Positions 54,519-63,618 are shown, numbered from the stretch's first letter. The stretch is DNA of 64,000 nucleotides from Acidobacteriota bacterium (GCA_013289715.1 JABCZJ010000015.1:1-64000); one strand, 5' to 3'. The notes: generated from the letters alone by a model not told the origin. Program-made: numbers and translations.

Positions 54519-55871
54519 ATGCGCACTCTCCTCTCGATTCGATATTTCTTACTCGCGCTTGTGATTTTGGCAGTGCCGGCGGCATCCCGCGCGCAGTTCA
54601 GCGCTTCCATCACACTCGCGCCGCCGGAACTGGTCGTCTATTCGCAACCGATCTGCCCGCAGGAAGGCTATCTCTGGACGCCGGGTTACTGGGCTTATGG
54701 CGACGAGGGCTACTTCTGGGTACCGGGCACATGGATTGAGCCACCCAGCGAAGGCCTGCTGTGGACTCCGGGATATTGGGGATGGAACGAAGGCGCGTAC
54801 GCCTGGAATGGCGGGTATTGGGGCGGTGAAGTGGGCTTCTACGGGGGCGTGAATTATGGATACGGCTACGGTGGCTCCGGATACGAAGGCGGCTACTGGC
54901 GCAACAACCAGTTCAGCTACAACACGACGGTGAACAATTTCGGCGGCGAGCACTTCCGCAACACTTATGACAAGCGGGTGAGCGTCAACACGTCAAGCCA
55001 TGTCAGCTTTAACGGCGGATCTGGTGGAATCACGGCGCGACCGTCGGCCAGGGAAGAAACCTACGCGCACGCGTCGCACACCCCGGCGACCGCTGCGCAA
55101 ACAAGCCATCAAAGCGCGGCGGGCGGCAACCACGAAATGCTCGCGTCGGTGAATCACGGGCGCCCGGCAGTCGCGGCAACAGCCAAGCCAGGTGAGTTTT
55201 CCGGCAAGGGCGTAGTAGCGGCGCATGGCGCTCCAGCTGAGAATAAGCCCGAAGCGAACAAGGCAGCCGAGACGAAGGCGACCGAGAACAAAGCTGCTGA
55301 AAACAAAGCTGCTGAGTCCAAGGCGACCGAGAACAGAGCCGCTGCGAGCAAGGCAACTGAGAATAAAACCGCTGAGAATCGAGCGGCTGCAACGAAGGCG
55401 ACCGAGAACAAGGCTGCCGAAAATAAAGCCACCGAGAGCAAAGCGACGGAAAACAAGCCAGCTGCCAGTCATACGACAGCGAATAAGACGAAAGAGAACA
55501 ACGCCGCTGCGACACGCGCAAACGAGAACAAGCCTGCTGAGAGCAAGCCCGCTGCAAAACCAGCGGCAAAGCCCGAACACACCGCCGCGGCGCCAGCGAC
55601 GCACACCGCGGCACGGCCTGCTGCTCAACCAGCCGCAAAATCCGCGACGCCGCGCCCCGAGGTCAAACCCGTAGCGGCCACGCCAGCCGCAAAGCCAGAA
55701 CGTGAGGCTGCTCCCGCGCACACAGAAAGCGCGCCGAAGCCTGCCCCCCAGCAACATCAGGCTGCACCGCAACAACATCAAGCAGCGCCGCAACAGCATC
55801 AGACTGCGGCGAAACCGGCGGCCGCGGCCAAGCCGGAAGCAGCGCATCCGAGTGAAGAGAAACCAAAATAA
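54519..55871 (+). CDS. Exported YXWGXW-repeat protein with an Ala/Lys/Glu/Asn-rich repeat tail
   Basis: This 450-residue exported protein has a signal peptide (about residues 1-26, ending AASRAQ). A YXWGXW-type repeat domain follows (about 45-135) with repeated (L/F)W(T/V)PG(Y/T)W words and Tyr/Gly-rich stretches. The C-terminal half is low complexity: 21 copies of a five-residue unit (E-N/S-K-A-A/T) at about residues 241-345, then Pro/Ala/Lys-rich sequence and three QQHQAAP repeats. The function is unknown; related proteins are small periplasmic or surface proteins. A strong terminator follows, so the gene is monocistronic. The tail may expand or contract by slippage. Confidence 0.8.
   Translation: MRTLLSIRYFLLALVILAVPAASRAQFSASITLAPPELVVYSQPICPQEGYLWTPGYWAYGDEGYFWVPGTWIEPPSEGLLWTPGYWGWNEGAYAWNGGYWGGEVGFYGGVNYGYGYGGSGYEGGYWRNNQFSYNTTVNNFGGEHFRNTYDKRVSVNTSSHVSFNGGSGGITARPSAREETYAHASHTPATAAQTSHQSAAGGNHEMLASVNHGRPAVAATAKPGEFSGKGVVAAHGAPAENKPEANKAAETKATENKAAENKAAESKATENRAAASKATENKTAENRAAATKATENKAAENKATESKATENKPAASHTTANKTKENNAAATRANENKPAESKPAAKPAAKPEHTAAAPATHTAARPAAQPAAKSATPRPEVKPVAATPAAKPEREAAPAHTESAPKPAPQQHQAAPQQHQAAPQQHQTAAKPAAAAKPEAAHPSEEKPK
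55239..55553 (+). repeat. Tandem repeat: 21 units of 15 bp inside a coding sequence
   Basis: Units of the type GAGAACAAGGCTGCT repeat in frame about 21 times, best conserved at 55269-55463 and decayed at both ends. They encode E-N-K-A-A-like pentads. A second tandem array, three 21-bp units encoding PQQHQAA, lies at 55746-55808. Confidence 0.9.
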
Positions 55872-55927
55872 CCCGCACCCGCGGCCTGGAACAGAATGGT
55901 CCCGCGGGACAACCTGCCTAATCCCCG

Positions 55928-55966
55928 TGAGCGGTTCGTGAAAAACACGAGCCGCTCATTTTTTTT
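55928..55966 (+). terminator. Strong intrinsic terminator after the YXWGXW-repeat gene
   Basis: TGAGCGG..CGTG (55928-55940) pairs with CACG..CCGCTCA (55946-55958) around AAAAA, with a TT/AG internal mismatch. Eight T follow (55959-55966). Confidence 0.9.
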
Positions 55967-56073
55967 GCCTGCTCAAGTCCGCGTTGCCGAGCCGCCAGGC
56001 GCGAGCCGGGACCAAGGCGTGCGGTTCCGGATTTCCTTGGCGCAGAGCGTGAATGTAATTCGGGTGTGCAGGT

Positions 56074-58767
56074 TCATTCGTAGCGCAGAGCGACCATTGG
56101 ATCAACGCGCATGGCGCGGCGGGCGGGGATGTAGCACGCGAAGAGCGCGACGGCGGCGAGAAGTACTCCAGCCGTTATGTAGGCTACTGGATCGCTGGTG
56201 CTGATTCCGGCGATCACGTGCGCCATGCCGCGAGTGAGCGCCCCAGCAGCGGCGGATCCAACGGCGATGCCAACGATCACCAGGCGCACTCCTTGCAGCC
56301 AGACCAGGTGAAGGATATCGCGCGAGCTTGCGCCGAGGGCCATGCGGATCCCCATCTCGCGGGTGCGCTGGTTTGCCGCGAACGACACGACGCCGTAAAC
56401 CCCGACGACCGCGAGAATTAATCCGATCACTCCGAGCGCGGCAGCGAAAGTGGCGGCGAGACGAAACGCGAGATAACCGAACGCGCCTGTGAGCAGTTGA
56501 TTCATGGTCTCGATATCCGCGATCGCCAGGTCAGGAGCCAGTTGCGTGATTTGTTCCTTCACCGGCGCGGCGAGCGACTCGGGTGGACCGAGCGTGCGAA
56601 TTTGCAGAGCTAGTTTCGAGGCGAAATTCTGCGCGAGCGGAACGAAGAAGAATGGCTCGGCATCATCGCCTACCGTCTTGTATTTACCGTTGGCGGTGAC
56701 GCCGACAACTTCCATGAACGGGCCGGTGTCACCTTCCATGCTGAAGCGTTTTCCGATGGGATCTTCACGCGGCCAGAAGCGGGCGGCCATGGTTTGATTG
56801 ATGATCGCGACGCGTGGCGCTGTTTCATCGTCGGAGTCCGTGAAGACACGGCCGCGGAGAAGAGCGATGCGCATGGTCTGGAAGTAAGGCGGATCAACGG
56901 AGTTCGAGAGCACGCCGGGCGCTTGGCGGCCGGGAGGAGTGGGATGGCCCTCGAGCGAAACTTGCCTGCTATTGGGGAAGCCGCCCATCGGCACGTAGGA
57001 AGCGAGGCTGACGGATTGCACGCCGGGGAGAGAGCGCACCCGAGGCTCGAGCTCGCGATAGAAAGCGGCGGCGCGCGGCTCGTCGTAGCCGGCCTGGTGC
57101 GGGTCCATCGTGACGTCGAGTACGTGGCTGGGATCGAACCCGAGATCGAAGGACTGAACTTTTTGCAAGCTGCGGACGAAAAGTCCGGCGACGACCAGCA
57201 GAGTGAATGAACCCGCGACTTGCGCAACGACGAGAAAATTGCGAAAGCCGGACTGATGGATGCCGAAGGAATCTCGTTGGCCGCCTTCGTGCAGGACGGA
57301 ATTTACGTCCGCGGCGGAAGCGCGCAGAGCCGGCAGGATGCCGACCACCAAACCAGTGAGGAGCGCGGAGGAGGCGGCAAAAGCGAAAACGCGCCAATCG
57401 AAGGACGCATTTACGTGGAGCGGAAGGCTTTGCAGGTGAATCGAGCTGGTCCAGCGACCGACGCACATTCCGAGAAGCACCCCGGCGCCGCCACCCAAAA
57501 TCGCGAGCAGGACGCTTTCGGTGAGCATTTGGCGGACGAGCCGCGCGCGTGCTGCGCCCAGAGCGGCGCGAATGGCCATTTCGCGCCGACGCGCCGAGCC
57601 GCGCGCGAGCAGGATGTTTTCCACGTTCATGCAGGTCAGCAGCAAGACCAAGGCGGCGAGAACCAGGAACAAGCCGGAAACCGCGAAGAAGAAATTATTG
57701 GCATAGGGAATGGGACGCGCCGACTTTTCCGGAATGGCGCGCAAGGTGAACCATTTGTCGGTTGCGGGATACTGGCGGGCGAGGCGCGCGGAGACTACGT
57801 CGAGGGAACTCTGGGCTTCGCGAAGGCCGATCCCGGGCTTGAGGCGGCCAAAGGCCAGAATTCGGCGGCGATCGCGATTCTCCCAAAACAGGCTTGCAGA
57901 TTCCTCCTGAATCATGGCGCTCATGGGGAGATAAACGTGCGTTTCTAAGATGGAATACATGCCCTGGAACTGGCGCGGCGCGACGCCGATGATGGCTGCG
58001 GTTTTTCCATTGATGTGAATTGGGCTTCCGATGGCGCGCGGATCGCCGCCGAACCTCCTTTGCCAGTAGCCGTACCCTAAAATCACGAGGAGCGGCTGGC
58101 CCGGCATTTCGGCTTCGCCCGGCAGGAAGAGGCGCCCCGCGGCAGGCCGCAGACCGAGCGCGGTGAAAAAATTTCCGGACACGTAGTTTGCGGAGCATTC
58201 CTGGGACTGGTCATTTGCGGTGAATTGTACAGTGCCGAGGACGATTCCGAAGATGTCGGCGGCTCGACTGGCTTGCTCGCGGAAATCAACGAATTCGGGA
58301 TAGGAAAATCCTGACGAGCCGACCGGCGCGTCTTTCTGCTGAATCGCGAGAACCGCGATTTGCTCGGGCGAGGGGACCGGCAAGGGGCGCAGCAGGAATC
58401 CATTCACGACGCTGAAAATGGCAGTGTTCGCGCCTACGCCGAGCGCAATGGCAACTACGATTACCACCGTTACGGCGGGGGATTTGCGCAAGATGCGCAG
58501 GCCGTAGCGAATGTCTTGTACTAAATCTTGCAGCCAGGTGACCTGGCGGGCGTCGCGGCATTCTTCTTTGCGTTTCTCGAGGCCGCCCATTTCGAGCACG
58601 GCCGAACGTCGCGCTTCCTCGGAAGCCATACCCTGGGAGATGTATTGCTGGGTTTTTAGTTCGAGATGATCGCCGAGCTCATCGTCGAGCTCCTGGTCCG
58701 CTTTCGTGCGATGGAAGAGCGAGCGCAGGCGCAGCGGCAGCGCGTAAATCCAGCGTTCTGGTCGCAT
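56074..58767 (-). CDS. ADOP family duplicated permease with N-terminal extension, paralog 10
   Basis: This 897-residue permease has the two-module plan of the main array plus about 80 extra N-terminal residues (FHRTKADQELDDELGDHLELKTQQYISQGM-like), a soluble segment typical of the permease subset linked to PadR regulators. The first membrane segment is near residues 108-130, the second module starts near residue 512, and the C-terminus is ARRAMRVDPMVALRYE. Its first periplasmic domain is closest to paralog 5. No ATPase is nearby, so this copy is a true orphan. It lies 46 bp downstream of the PadR gene and is probably co-transcribed. The start may be GTG 58779. Confidence 0.92.
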   Translation of the reverse strand: MRPERWIYALPLRLRSLFHRTKADQELDDELGDHLELKTQQYISQGMASEEARRSAVLEMGGLEKRKEECRDARQVTWLQDLVQDIRYGLRILRKSPAVTVVIVVAIALGVGANTAIFSVVNGFLLRPLPVPSPEQIAVLAIQQKDAPVGSSGFSYPEFVDFREQASRAADIFGIVLGTVQFTANDQSQECSANYVSGNFFTALGLRPAAGRLFLPGEAEMPGQPLLVILGYGYWQRRFGGDPRAIGSPIHINGKTAAIIGVAPRQFQGMYSILETHVYLPMSAMIQEESASLFWENRDRRRILAFGRLKPGIGLREAQSSLDVVSARLARQYPATDKWFTLRAIPEKSARPIPYANNFFFAVSGLFLVLAALVLLLTCMNVENILLARGSARRREMAIRAALGAARARLVRQMLTESVLLAILGGGAGVLLGMCVGRWTSSIHLQSLPLHVNASFDWRVFAFAASSALLTGLVVGILPALRASAADVNSVLHEGGQRDSFGIHQSGFRNFLVVAQVAGSFTLLVVAGLFVRSLQKVQSFDLGFDPSHVLDVTMDPHQAGYDEPRAAAFYRELEPRVRSLPGVQSVSLASYVPMGGFPNSRQVSLEGHPTPPGRQAPGVLSNSVDPPYFQTMRIALLRGRVFTDSDDETAPRVAIINQTMAARFWPREDPIGKRFSMEGDTGPFMEVVGVTANGKYKTVGDDAEPFFFVPLAQNFASKLALQIRTLGPPESLAAPVKEQITQLAPDLAIADIETMNQLLTGAFGYLAFRLAATFAAALGVIGLILAVVGVYGVVSFAANQRTREMGIRMALGASSRDILHLVWLQGVRLVIVGIAVGSAAAGALTRGMAHVIAGISTSDPVAYITAGVLLAAVALFACYIPARRAMRVDPMVALRYE

Positions 58768-58813
58768 CGTGTGTAGCACCGAACGCTTTGCGCGCCCGGC
58801 CTCCTTGCGCGGT

Positions 58814-59149
58814 TCAGGTTTCCTTCAGCTGTACGACATGCGAGATCGCAGTCGCAAGCCGGCCCCAGTTGTCCGCTTCTTTTTCCAGATGTTTGCGGCC
58901 GGGGCGCGTGAGTGAATAGAATTTTGCGCGCCGATTGTTCTCGGTAGTTTTCCACTCGGCGGAAATCCAGCCTTCTTGTTCCAGCTTGTGTAATGCGGGA
59001 TAGAGCGAGCCGTCGCTGACCTGCAGAACATCGCCGGAGACTTGCTTAAGGCGCAGGCTGATGGCGAAGCCGTTGAGGGGCTGGAGCGCAAGGATTTTCA
59101 GCAGCAGCAGGTCCAGCGTGCCTTGCACGAGATCGGAAGGTTTGCTCAT
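58814..59149 (-). CDS. PadR-family transcriptional regulator
   Basis: This 111-residue PadR-type winged-helix repressor begins at ATG 59149 (GAGGCAAGCG upstream). It has the family core: LVQGTLDLLLLKILAL, GFAISLRLKQVSGDVLQVSDGSLYPALHKLEQEGWI, and a beta-wing NNRRAKFYSLTRPGRKHLEKE followed by the C-terminal dimer helix. PadR proteins repress transporters in response to small ligands. It precedes the paralog 10 permease on the same strand. Three copies of the half-site CTCGGT/ACCGAG surround its promoter, suggesting autoregulation of the pair. Confidence 0.92.
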   Translation of the reverse strand: MSKPSDLVQGTLDLLLLKILALQPLNGFAISLRLKQVSGDVLQVSDGSLYPALHKLEQEGWISAEWKTTENNRRAKFYSLTRPGRKHLEKEADNWGRLATAISHVVQLKET

Positions 59150-59156
59150 CGCTTGC

Positions 59157-59195
59157 CTCGGTAACCGAGCGAAGTATAGCGCTACTGCCCTCGGT
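59157..59195 (-). promoter_or_regulatory. Candidate PadR operator and promoter
   Basis: CTCGGTAACCGAG (59157-59169) is a palindrome around one central base, eight bases before the padR start. A third half-site, CTCGGT (59190-59195), is oriented so that an inverted pair encloses the minus-strand -10 TATACT (plus-strand AGTATA at 59173-59178). Binding would block initiation, fitting autorepression. Confidence 0.55.
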
Positions 59196-59231
59196 AAGCT
59201 AGGGGAACGTCGCGGCGCGCGGCGGCAAGCT

Positions 59232-59252
59232 GGGGCGCGCAAGCAGCGCCCC
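59232..59252. repeat. REP-like hairpin after the APC permease gene
   Basis: GGGGCGC (59232-59238) pairs with GCGCCCC (59246-59252) around GCAAGCA. It lies at the end of the APC permease gene. It has no T run, so it is a stabiliser or dispersed hairpin rather than a proven terminator. Confidence 0.45.
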
Positions 59253-60751
59253 TACTCGATCTCGGCGTTCGGTTTGATGTTGCGCGCATACGATATGGAA
59301 ACCGCGATGCCAATGAGCAGCGCGGCCAGGAACAAATACGGCAGGTAACGCCAGGGCGCAGCAGGGACTGGGAAGACGCTCAGGGCGAGGACTGCGGCGA
59401 GAATCAGGAGCGCGGCGGCGCTGACGGCGACATCCAGGTGGCGAAGGATTTTGCGGCGAAGCAGGAAGAACGGCATCGCGAGGCAGACCAGGAAATAGGC
59501 GCCGATGAAGCCGTAGGAGGCGAGTTGAGTCAGATAATTGATGCAATCGGGCAGCAGAACTTTCGAGAGAAGCAGAGTCGCGGGACAGGCGATCGCGATT
59601 ACAGCGATTAGCGCGATGGCGCGGTGCGGAGTTTTGTTGACGGGATGCGCCGAGCCGAAGCCAGGCACAAAGAGGCGATTTTGCGCCAAATAATAAAGGA
59701 TGCGCGCGCCGGCGTTGAGCGAGCCCAGTGTGCAGGCGAAGTAACTGAGCGCGATGCCGATGGAACTGACGTAGCCGAAGCTCGCCAGATTCATGGAGCG
59801 CGCGATGGAGTCAAAGGGAGCGTTGAGCTGATCGAGCGCCAGGCCATTTTTGCGCGCAAGGGCGGTGAGGCAATAAATCATCACAAGATAAAGGATGCCT
59901 ACGGGAATCAGGCAGCTGACGATCACGCGGGGAATGGTGCGGCGTGCGTGCGTGGCTTCCTCGCCGAGAGTGGTGACGCTTTCGAAGCCGGCGAGGGTCA
60001 TGAAGCCGAAGACCATGGCGAATTGAAAGCCGGATAATTTCGCGCCGTCGAGGTGAAGCTGTGGGCGGTCGAGCCATGCGGAATCATGGCGCATGGCCAG
60101 AGCGATGATGACGATGATGACGGCGAGCGAGCTGAGTTCAATCGCGAGCATCACTTCGGTAGAGAGCTTGATGTCGCGGTACGCGATGATCCACGCCACG
60201 ATCACCACGATAGCGGTAATAGCGGCAGCGCGCAGAAAAGATGCGGGCGCGCCGGTAATTTGGCGGAAAAAAAGATCGGCGTAATACGCGGAAGAAGGCG
60301 CGGTGCCGGCCGCGCCGAAGGCCATGGCGGCGACGTAAGCCCATCCCGTGACCATGCACGCGCCGCGGCCGAGACCGGCGGAGGCAAAGTCGGCCAGTGA
60401 TCCTGCGGAAGCGCACTGCGCTGAAAAACGGTGCACGCTGTAGGTGATCAGCGAAAACGCGACAAGAGTGAGCAGGAAAATAAGCCAGGTGGCGTTGCCG
60501 CCCTTGGCGATGAGCAGCGGCAGAACGATGCCGCACGTGCCGGTGGGCGCCATCACGCCGAGGGTAAGCGCAGTATCTTCTATAAAGGATAAATAATTAT
60601 GCCGCAGGGTGGAGCGAGAGCGCGCCGGGGTGTCCACGGACGAGGATTGGGCCGGAAGACTCACGTTAGTAACAGTAGCAGCACGAGTTTCTTGGCGCAA
60701 ATTCGCGGCGCCGACTGAAAAGTTCCGGATGTTTGAGCGGCTGCATTGCAT
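59252..60751 (-). CDS. APC-superfamily amino-acid permease (second copy)
   Basis: This protein of up to 499 residues has 12 or so hydrophobic segments, with motifs parallel to the permease at 44842: MAPTGTCGIVLPLLIAKGG, LAGFESVTTLGEEATHARRTIPR and NKTPHRAIALIA after helix 8. It probably transports amino acids; the substrate is unknown. The start is uncertain: the ATG at 60751 has no ribosome site and sits on the TATAAT of the divergent galK promoter candidate, so a downstream GTG near residue 30 may be the true start. About 90 bp separate it from galK. Confidence 0.82.
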   Translation of the reverse strand: MQCSRSNIRNFSVGAANLRQETRAATVTNVSLPAQSSSVDTPARSRSTLRHNYLSFIEDTALTLGVMAPTGTCGIVLPLLIAKGGNATWLIFLLTLVAFSLITYSVHRFSAQCASAGSLADFASAGLGRGACMVTGWAYVAAMAFGAAGTAPSSAYYADLFFRQITGAPASFLRAAAITAIVVIVAWIIAYRDIKLSTEVMLAIELSSLAVIIVIIALAMRHDSAWLDRPQLHLDGAKLSGFQFAMVFGFMTLAGFESVTTLGEEATHARRTIPRVIVSCLIPVGILYLVMIYCLTALARKNGLALDQLNAPFDSIARSMNLASFGYVSSIGIALSYFACTLGSLNAGARILYYLAQNRLFVPGFGSAHPVNKTPHRAIALIAVIAIACPATLLLSKVLLPDCINYLTQLASYGFIGAYFLVCLAMPFFLLRRKILRHLDVAVSAAALLILAAVLALSVFPVPAAPWRYLPYLFLAALLIGIAVSISYARNIKPNAEIE

Positions 60752-60756
60752 ATAAT
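60751..60756 (+). promoter_or_regulatory. Possible -10 element of galK
   Basis: TATAAT lies 89 bp before the galK start in the gap between divergent genes. No good -35 is seen at the right spacing. Confidence 0.3.
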
Positions 60757-60844
60757 GGGGCCGTGCTCCCGCGTTTTGTTTGCTGCAGGGTACCTGCAGA
60801 CACCCGGATCGTCGCGGAACGAAGGCTGCCTTTCATTTCAAACC

Positions 60845-62050
60845 ATGACTGAAAAACCGGCAGGGAATGACGTGTCGGCAGCCAGCCTGATGCAGCCGGA
60901 AGCGCGGACTTTGCGCGAGCAATTTCAGAAATTGTATGGCGAGGAGGCGCGGGTATTTCGCGCGCCAGGGCGCGTAAACCTGATCGGCGAGCATACGGAT
61001 TATAACGAAGGATTCGTCATGCCCGTGGCGATGGATTTGTACACATGGGTTGCCGTCGCCGCGCGAAAAGATTCGCGCGTGCACGTTTATTCGCAGAATT
61101 TGCGCGAGCGCGCGGAAATGGATTTGCAGGACCTGAAATTGCGGGTGCAGAGGCATTGGAGCGCCTACGTGCTGGGAGTGGCGGCGAGTTTGCGGATGTC
61201 TGGCGCGGAAATTGGCGGAGCCAATCTGTTGGTGGAAGGAAGAGTTCCCATGGGCGCGGGGCTTTCCTCTTCAGCGTCGGTGGAAGTGGCGACCGGTTAC
61301 GCATTGCTGGAAAGTTCGGGGCTGTCGCGAAGTCCCGTTGATCTGGCGAAGATTTGCCAGCGCGCGGAAAACGAATTCGCGGGAGCGCGCTGCGGGATCA
61401 TGGACCAGATGATCGCCTGCTGCGGGCGCGCGAATTATGCGCTGATCCTGGATTGCCGGACGCTGGGATTCCGGCTGCTGCCATTATTCGCGGACGCGCA
61501 ATTTGTGGTATGCAACAGCATGGTGAAACACGATCACGCGACCGGCGAATACAATGCGCGGCGAGCGGATTGCGAAACGGCGACGCGGATTCTGGCGGAG
61601 CAGATGCCGGGCGTGCGGGCGCTGCGCGACGTGTCGCTCGGGGATCTGGAGCGCTATGCAAAATTGCTGCCGGAAGTGGTGTACCGGCGTAGTCGGCACG
61701 TGATCAGTGAAAATGCGCGCGTGGAAGATGCGCGCGGGGCGCTGGAACGCGGCGATCCGGAATCGTTGGGGCGATTGATGAGCGAATCGCATCGCAGCTT
61801 GCAAGAGGATTATGAGGTGAGCAGCACGGAGCTGGATTTGCTGGTAGGAATCGCCCGTGGGATCGCGGGCGTGTACGGCTCGCGGATGACGGGCGGCGGA
61901 TTTGGCGGTTGCACGATCAGCCTGGTGGGCAGCGGCGCGGTGGAGGAATTTCAGAGTGCCGTCGCGCAAGGCTACGAGCGAGCGACGGGGCGCAAGCCGG
62001 ACATCTATATTGTGCGAGCCTCAGACGGCGTGCGCGAGGCGCTGGAATAA
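60845..62050 (+). CDS. galK: Galactokinase
   Basis: This 401-residue GHMP kinase phosphorylates galactose to galactose-1-phosphate, the first committed Leloir step. It has the galactokinase signature near residue 40 (APGRVNLIGEHTDYNEGFVMP), the ATP-binding loop GRVPMGAGLSSSASVEVA, the catalytic Asp region CGIMDQM and the third GHMP motif GSRMTGGGFGGCTISLV. The start at 60845 leaves 39 residues before the signature; the ATG at 60890 is also plausible. galT follows after 55 bp on the same strand. No galM or galE is in the window. Confidence 0.95.
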   Translation: MTEKPAGNDVSAASLMQPEARTLREQFQKLYGEEARVFRAPGRVNLIGEHTDYNEGFVMPVAMDLYTWVAVAARKDSRVHVYSQNLRERAEMDLQDLKLRVQRHWSAYVLGVAASLRMSGAEIGGANLLVEGRVPMGAGLSSSASVEVATGYALLESSGLSRSPVDLAKICQRAENEFAGARCGIMDQMIACCGRANYALILDCRTLGFRLLPLFADAQFVVCNSMVKHDHATGEYNARRADCETATRILAEQMPGVRALRDVSLGDLERYAKLLPEVVYRRSRHVISENARVEDARGALERGDPESLGRLMSESHRSLQEDYEVSSTELDLLVGIARGIAGVYGSRMTGGGFGGCTISLVGSGAVEEFQSAVAQGYERATGRKPDIYIVRASDGVREALE

Positions 62051-62105
62051 GCAGGCGGGCCAAGCAGCCTGTGGGCACGACAATCATTTTTGCGGGGAGC
62101 GTGTT

Positions 62106-63140
62106 GTGGCGTCGTTTGAATTCGAAAAGCAATCACACCGGCGCTTGAATCCGCTGACGGGAGACTGGGTGCTCGTTTCGCCCGGACGTACAGCGCGGCC
62201 GTGGAAGGGCCAAACCGAAGCGGCGGCCCGGGAGAACGTGCCGGCCTACGATCCGCAGTGCTACATGTGTCCCGGGAACAAGCGCGCGAGCGGAAAACAC
62301 AATCCGAATTACACCGGGACATTCGTTTTCGAAAATGACTACGCGGCGCTGCGGCCTGACGCCGAATCCCACGAAGAGAACGTTTCCGGATTGCTGGTGG
62401 CGAAAGCCGAGCGAGGAAATTGTCGCGTCGTTTGCTTTTCGCCGCGGCACGATTTGACGCTTGCGAAGATGTCGAACGCCGAACTGCGCGCGGTGGTGGA
62501 CGTGTGGATCGCGCAGTATCAGTTGCTGGGGAGCGAAGACGGAATCAATTCCGTCCTGATTTTTGAGAATCGCGGCGCCATGATGGGCGCGAGCAATCCG
62601 CACCCACACGGGCAAATCTGGGCGAACGCCACGCTGCCGAACGAACCGGCGAAAGAGCAGGCGTCGTTCGCGGCGTACCAGCGGCAACATACATCTTGTT
62701 TGCTCTGTGAATATTTGAAGATCGAAAAAGAAAAAAAGGATCGCTTCGTTTGCGAGAACGATGAATTCGCGGCGGTGGTGCCGTTCTGGGCGGTGTGGCC
62801 ATTCGAGACGATCGTGATCAGCAAGCGGCACGCGGGGTCGCTCGAACAATTTGCAGAATCCGGGCGCGACGCACTGGCGGACATTCTGCATCGCGTGACA
62901 GCGCGCTACGACAATCTGTTCGCGACTTCTTTTCCCTACTCCATGGGGTTTCATCAGCGTCCCAGCGACGGCGAGTTGCATCGCGAGTGGCATTTGCACG
63001 CGCATTTTTATCCACCGCTGCTTCGTTCGGCGGTGGTGCGGAAATTCATGGTGGGCTACGAACTGCTGGGGACTCCGCAGCGGGACATCACCCCGGAAGA
63101 AGCAGCGGGACGTTTGCGAGATGCGGGCGAGAGCCAGTAA
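62106..63140 (+). CDS. galT: Galactose-1-phosphate uridylyltransferase
   Basis: This 344-residue enzyme swaps UMP between UDP-glucose and galactose-1-phosphate. It starts at GTG 62106 behind GGGGAG (62094-62099); the upstream open frame overlaps galK and is not conserved. It has the N-terminal RRLNPLTGDWVLVSPGR block, zinc cysteines in CYMCPGNKR, the nucleophilic His motif NPHPHGQIWA and the C-terminal HLHAHFYPP region. It forms an operon with galK and lies next to a convergent YjbR gene (10-bp gap). Confidence 0.95.
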   Translation: MASFEFEKQSHRRLNPLTGDWVLVSPGRTARPWKGQTEAAARENVPAYDPQCYMCPGNKRASGKHNPNYTGTFVFENDYAALRPDAESHEENVSGLLVAKAERGNCRVVCFSPRHDLTLAKMSNAELRAVVDVWIAQYQLLGSEDGINSVLIFENRGAMMGASNPHPHGQIWANATLPNEPAKEQASFAAYQRQHTSCLLCEYLKIEKEKKDRFVCENDEFAAVVPFWAVWPFETIVISKRHAGSLEQFAESGRDALADILHRVTARYDNLFATSFPYSMGFHQRPSDGELHREWHLHAHFYPPLLRSAVVRKFMVGYELLGTPQRDITPEEAAGRLRDAGESQ

Positions 63141-63150
63141 CGGCGCGTAT

Positions 63151-63501
63151 TTAACGGGCCTTGCGCTTGCGCCGTGGCCCCGCGCGTTTTTCCGCCGCGG
63201 CAGATTTGTGCGCCCAGCGGATCAGATCGCGCAACGCGTCGCTGGGAACACGCGCCACGCGAACCAGAATCCATTCGTAGTTGCGATAGTGATCGGTGAT
63301 GTAGTACGAGGCAGGATCGGCGGCCAGCAACTCTTCGCGCTGATCAAAATCGGTGCGCACCACCAGCGATTCGCCGTCCTGATGGAAGCGCAAGAACAGC
63401 GCGCCGCCCACGCGAAATCCGGGAGTGCCGTAGGACATGCCCTCTTCGACGTTATCGAGAGCCAGCGCGAATTTGCGAACGGCGGCGAAGGTGACGGCCA
63501 T
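63151..63501 (-). CDS. MmcQ/YjbR-family protein
   Basis: This 116-residue protein has the YjbR/CyaY-like fold motifs: RKFALALDNVEEGMSYGTPGFRVGGALFLRF, then a beta-rich core and the YRNYEWILVRVARVP segment, ending in a basic tail (RAGPRRKRKAR). The family is called DNA-binding in some annotations, but its role is unknown. The ATG at 63501 is the natural start. It faces galT with a 10-bp gap and is followed upstream by the structured leader region. Confidence 0.85.
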   Translation of the reverse strand: MAVTFAAVRKFALALDNVEEGMSYGTPGFRVGGALFLRFHQDGESLVVRTDFDQREELLAADPASYYITDHYRNYEWILVRVARVPSDALRDLIRWAHKSAAAEKRAGPRRKRKAR

Positions 63502-63618
63502 ATCCGGCGACTATACCTCTTCCATCTTTGATGTGACTGCGCAAAAATCTCTCCGTTTTGCCGGCTGCTTTCTCCAGAGTGGCGGTTGGAAACAGGCCGC
63601 AGGAAGCAATTTAGCGTG

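Noticed and set aside
55239..55553. CRISPR-like repeat array
   Set aside because: The units are 15 bp, contiguous, in frame and without spacers, so they are a coding tandem repeat. No cas genes are present.
54993..55847. Minus-strand Arg/Leu-rich frame opposite the YXWGXW-repeat gene
   Set aside because: It only mirrors the tandem repeat of the plus-strand gene, giving low-complexity Leu/Arg/Ser sequence with no ribosome site or homology.
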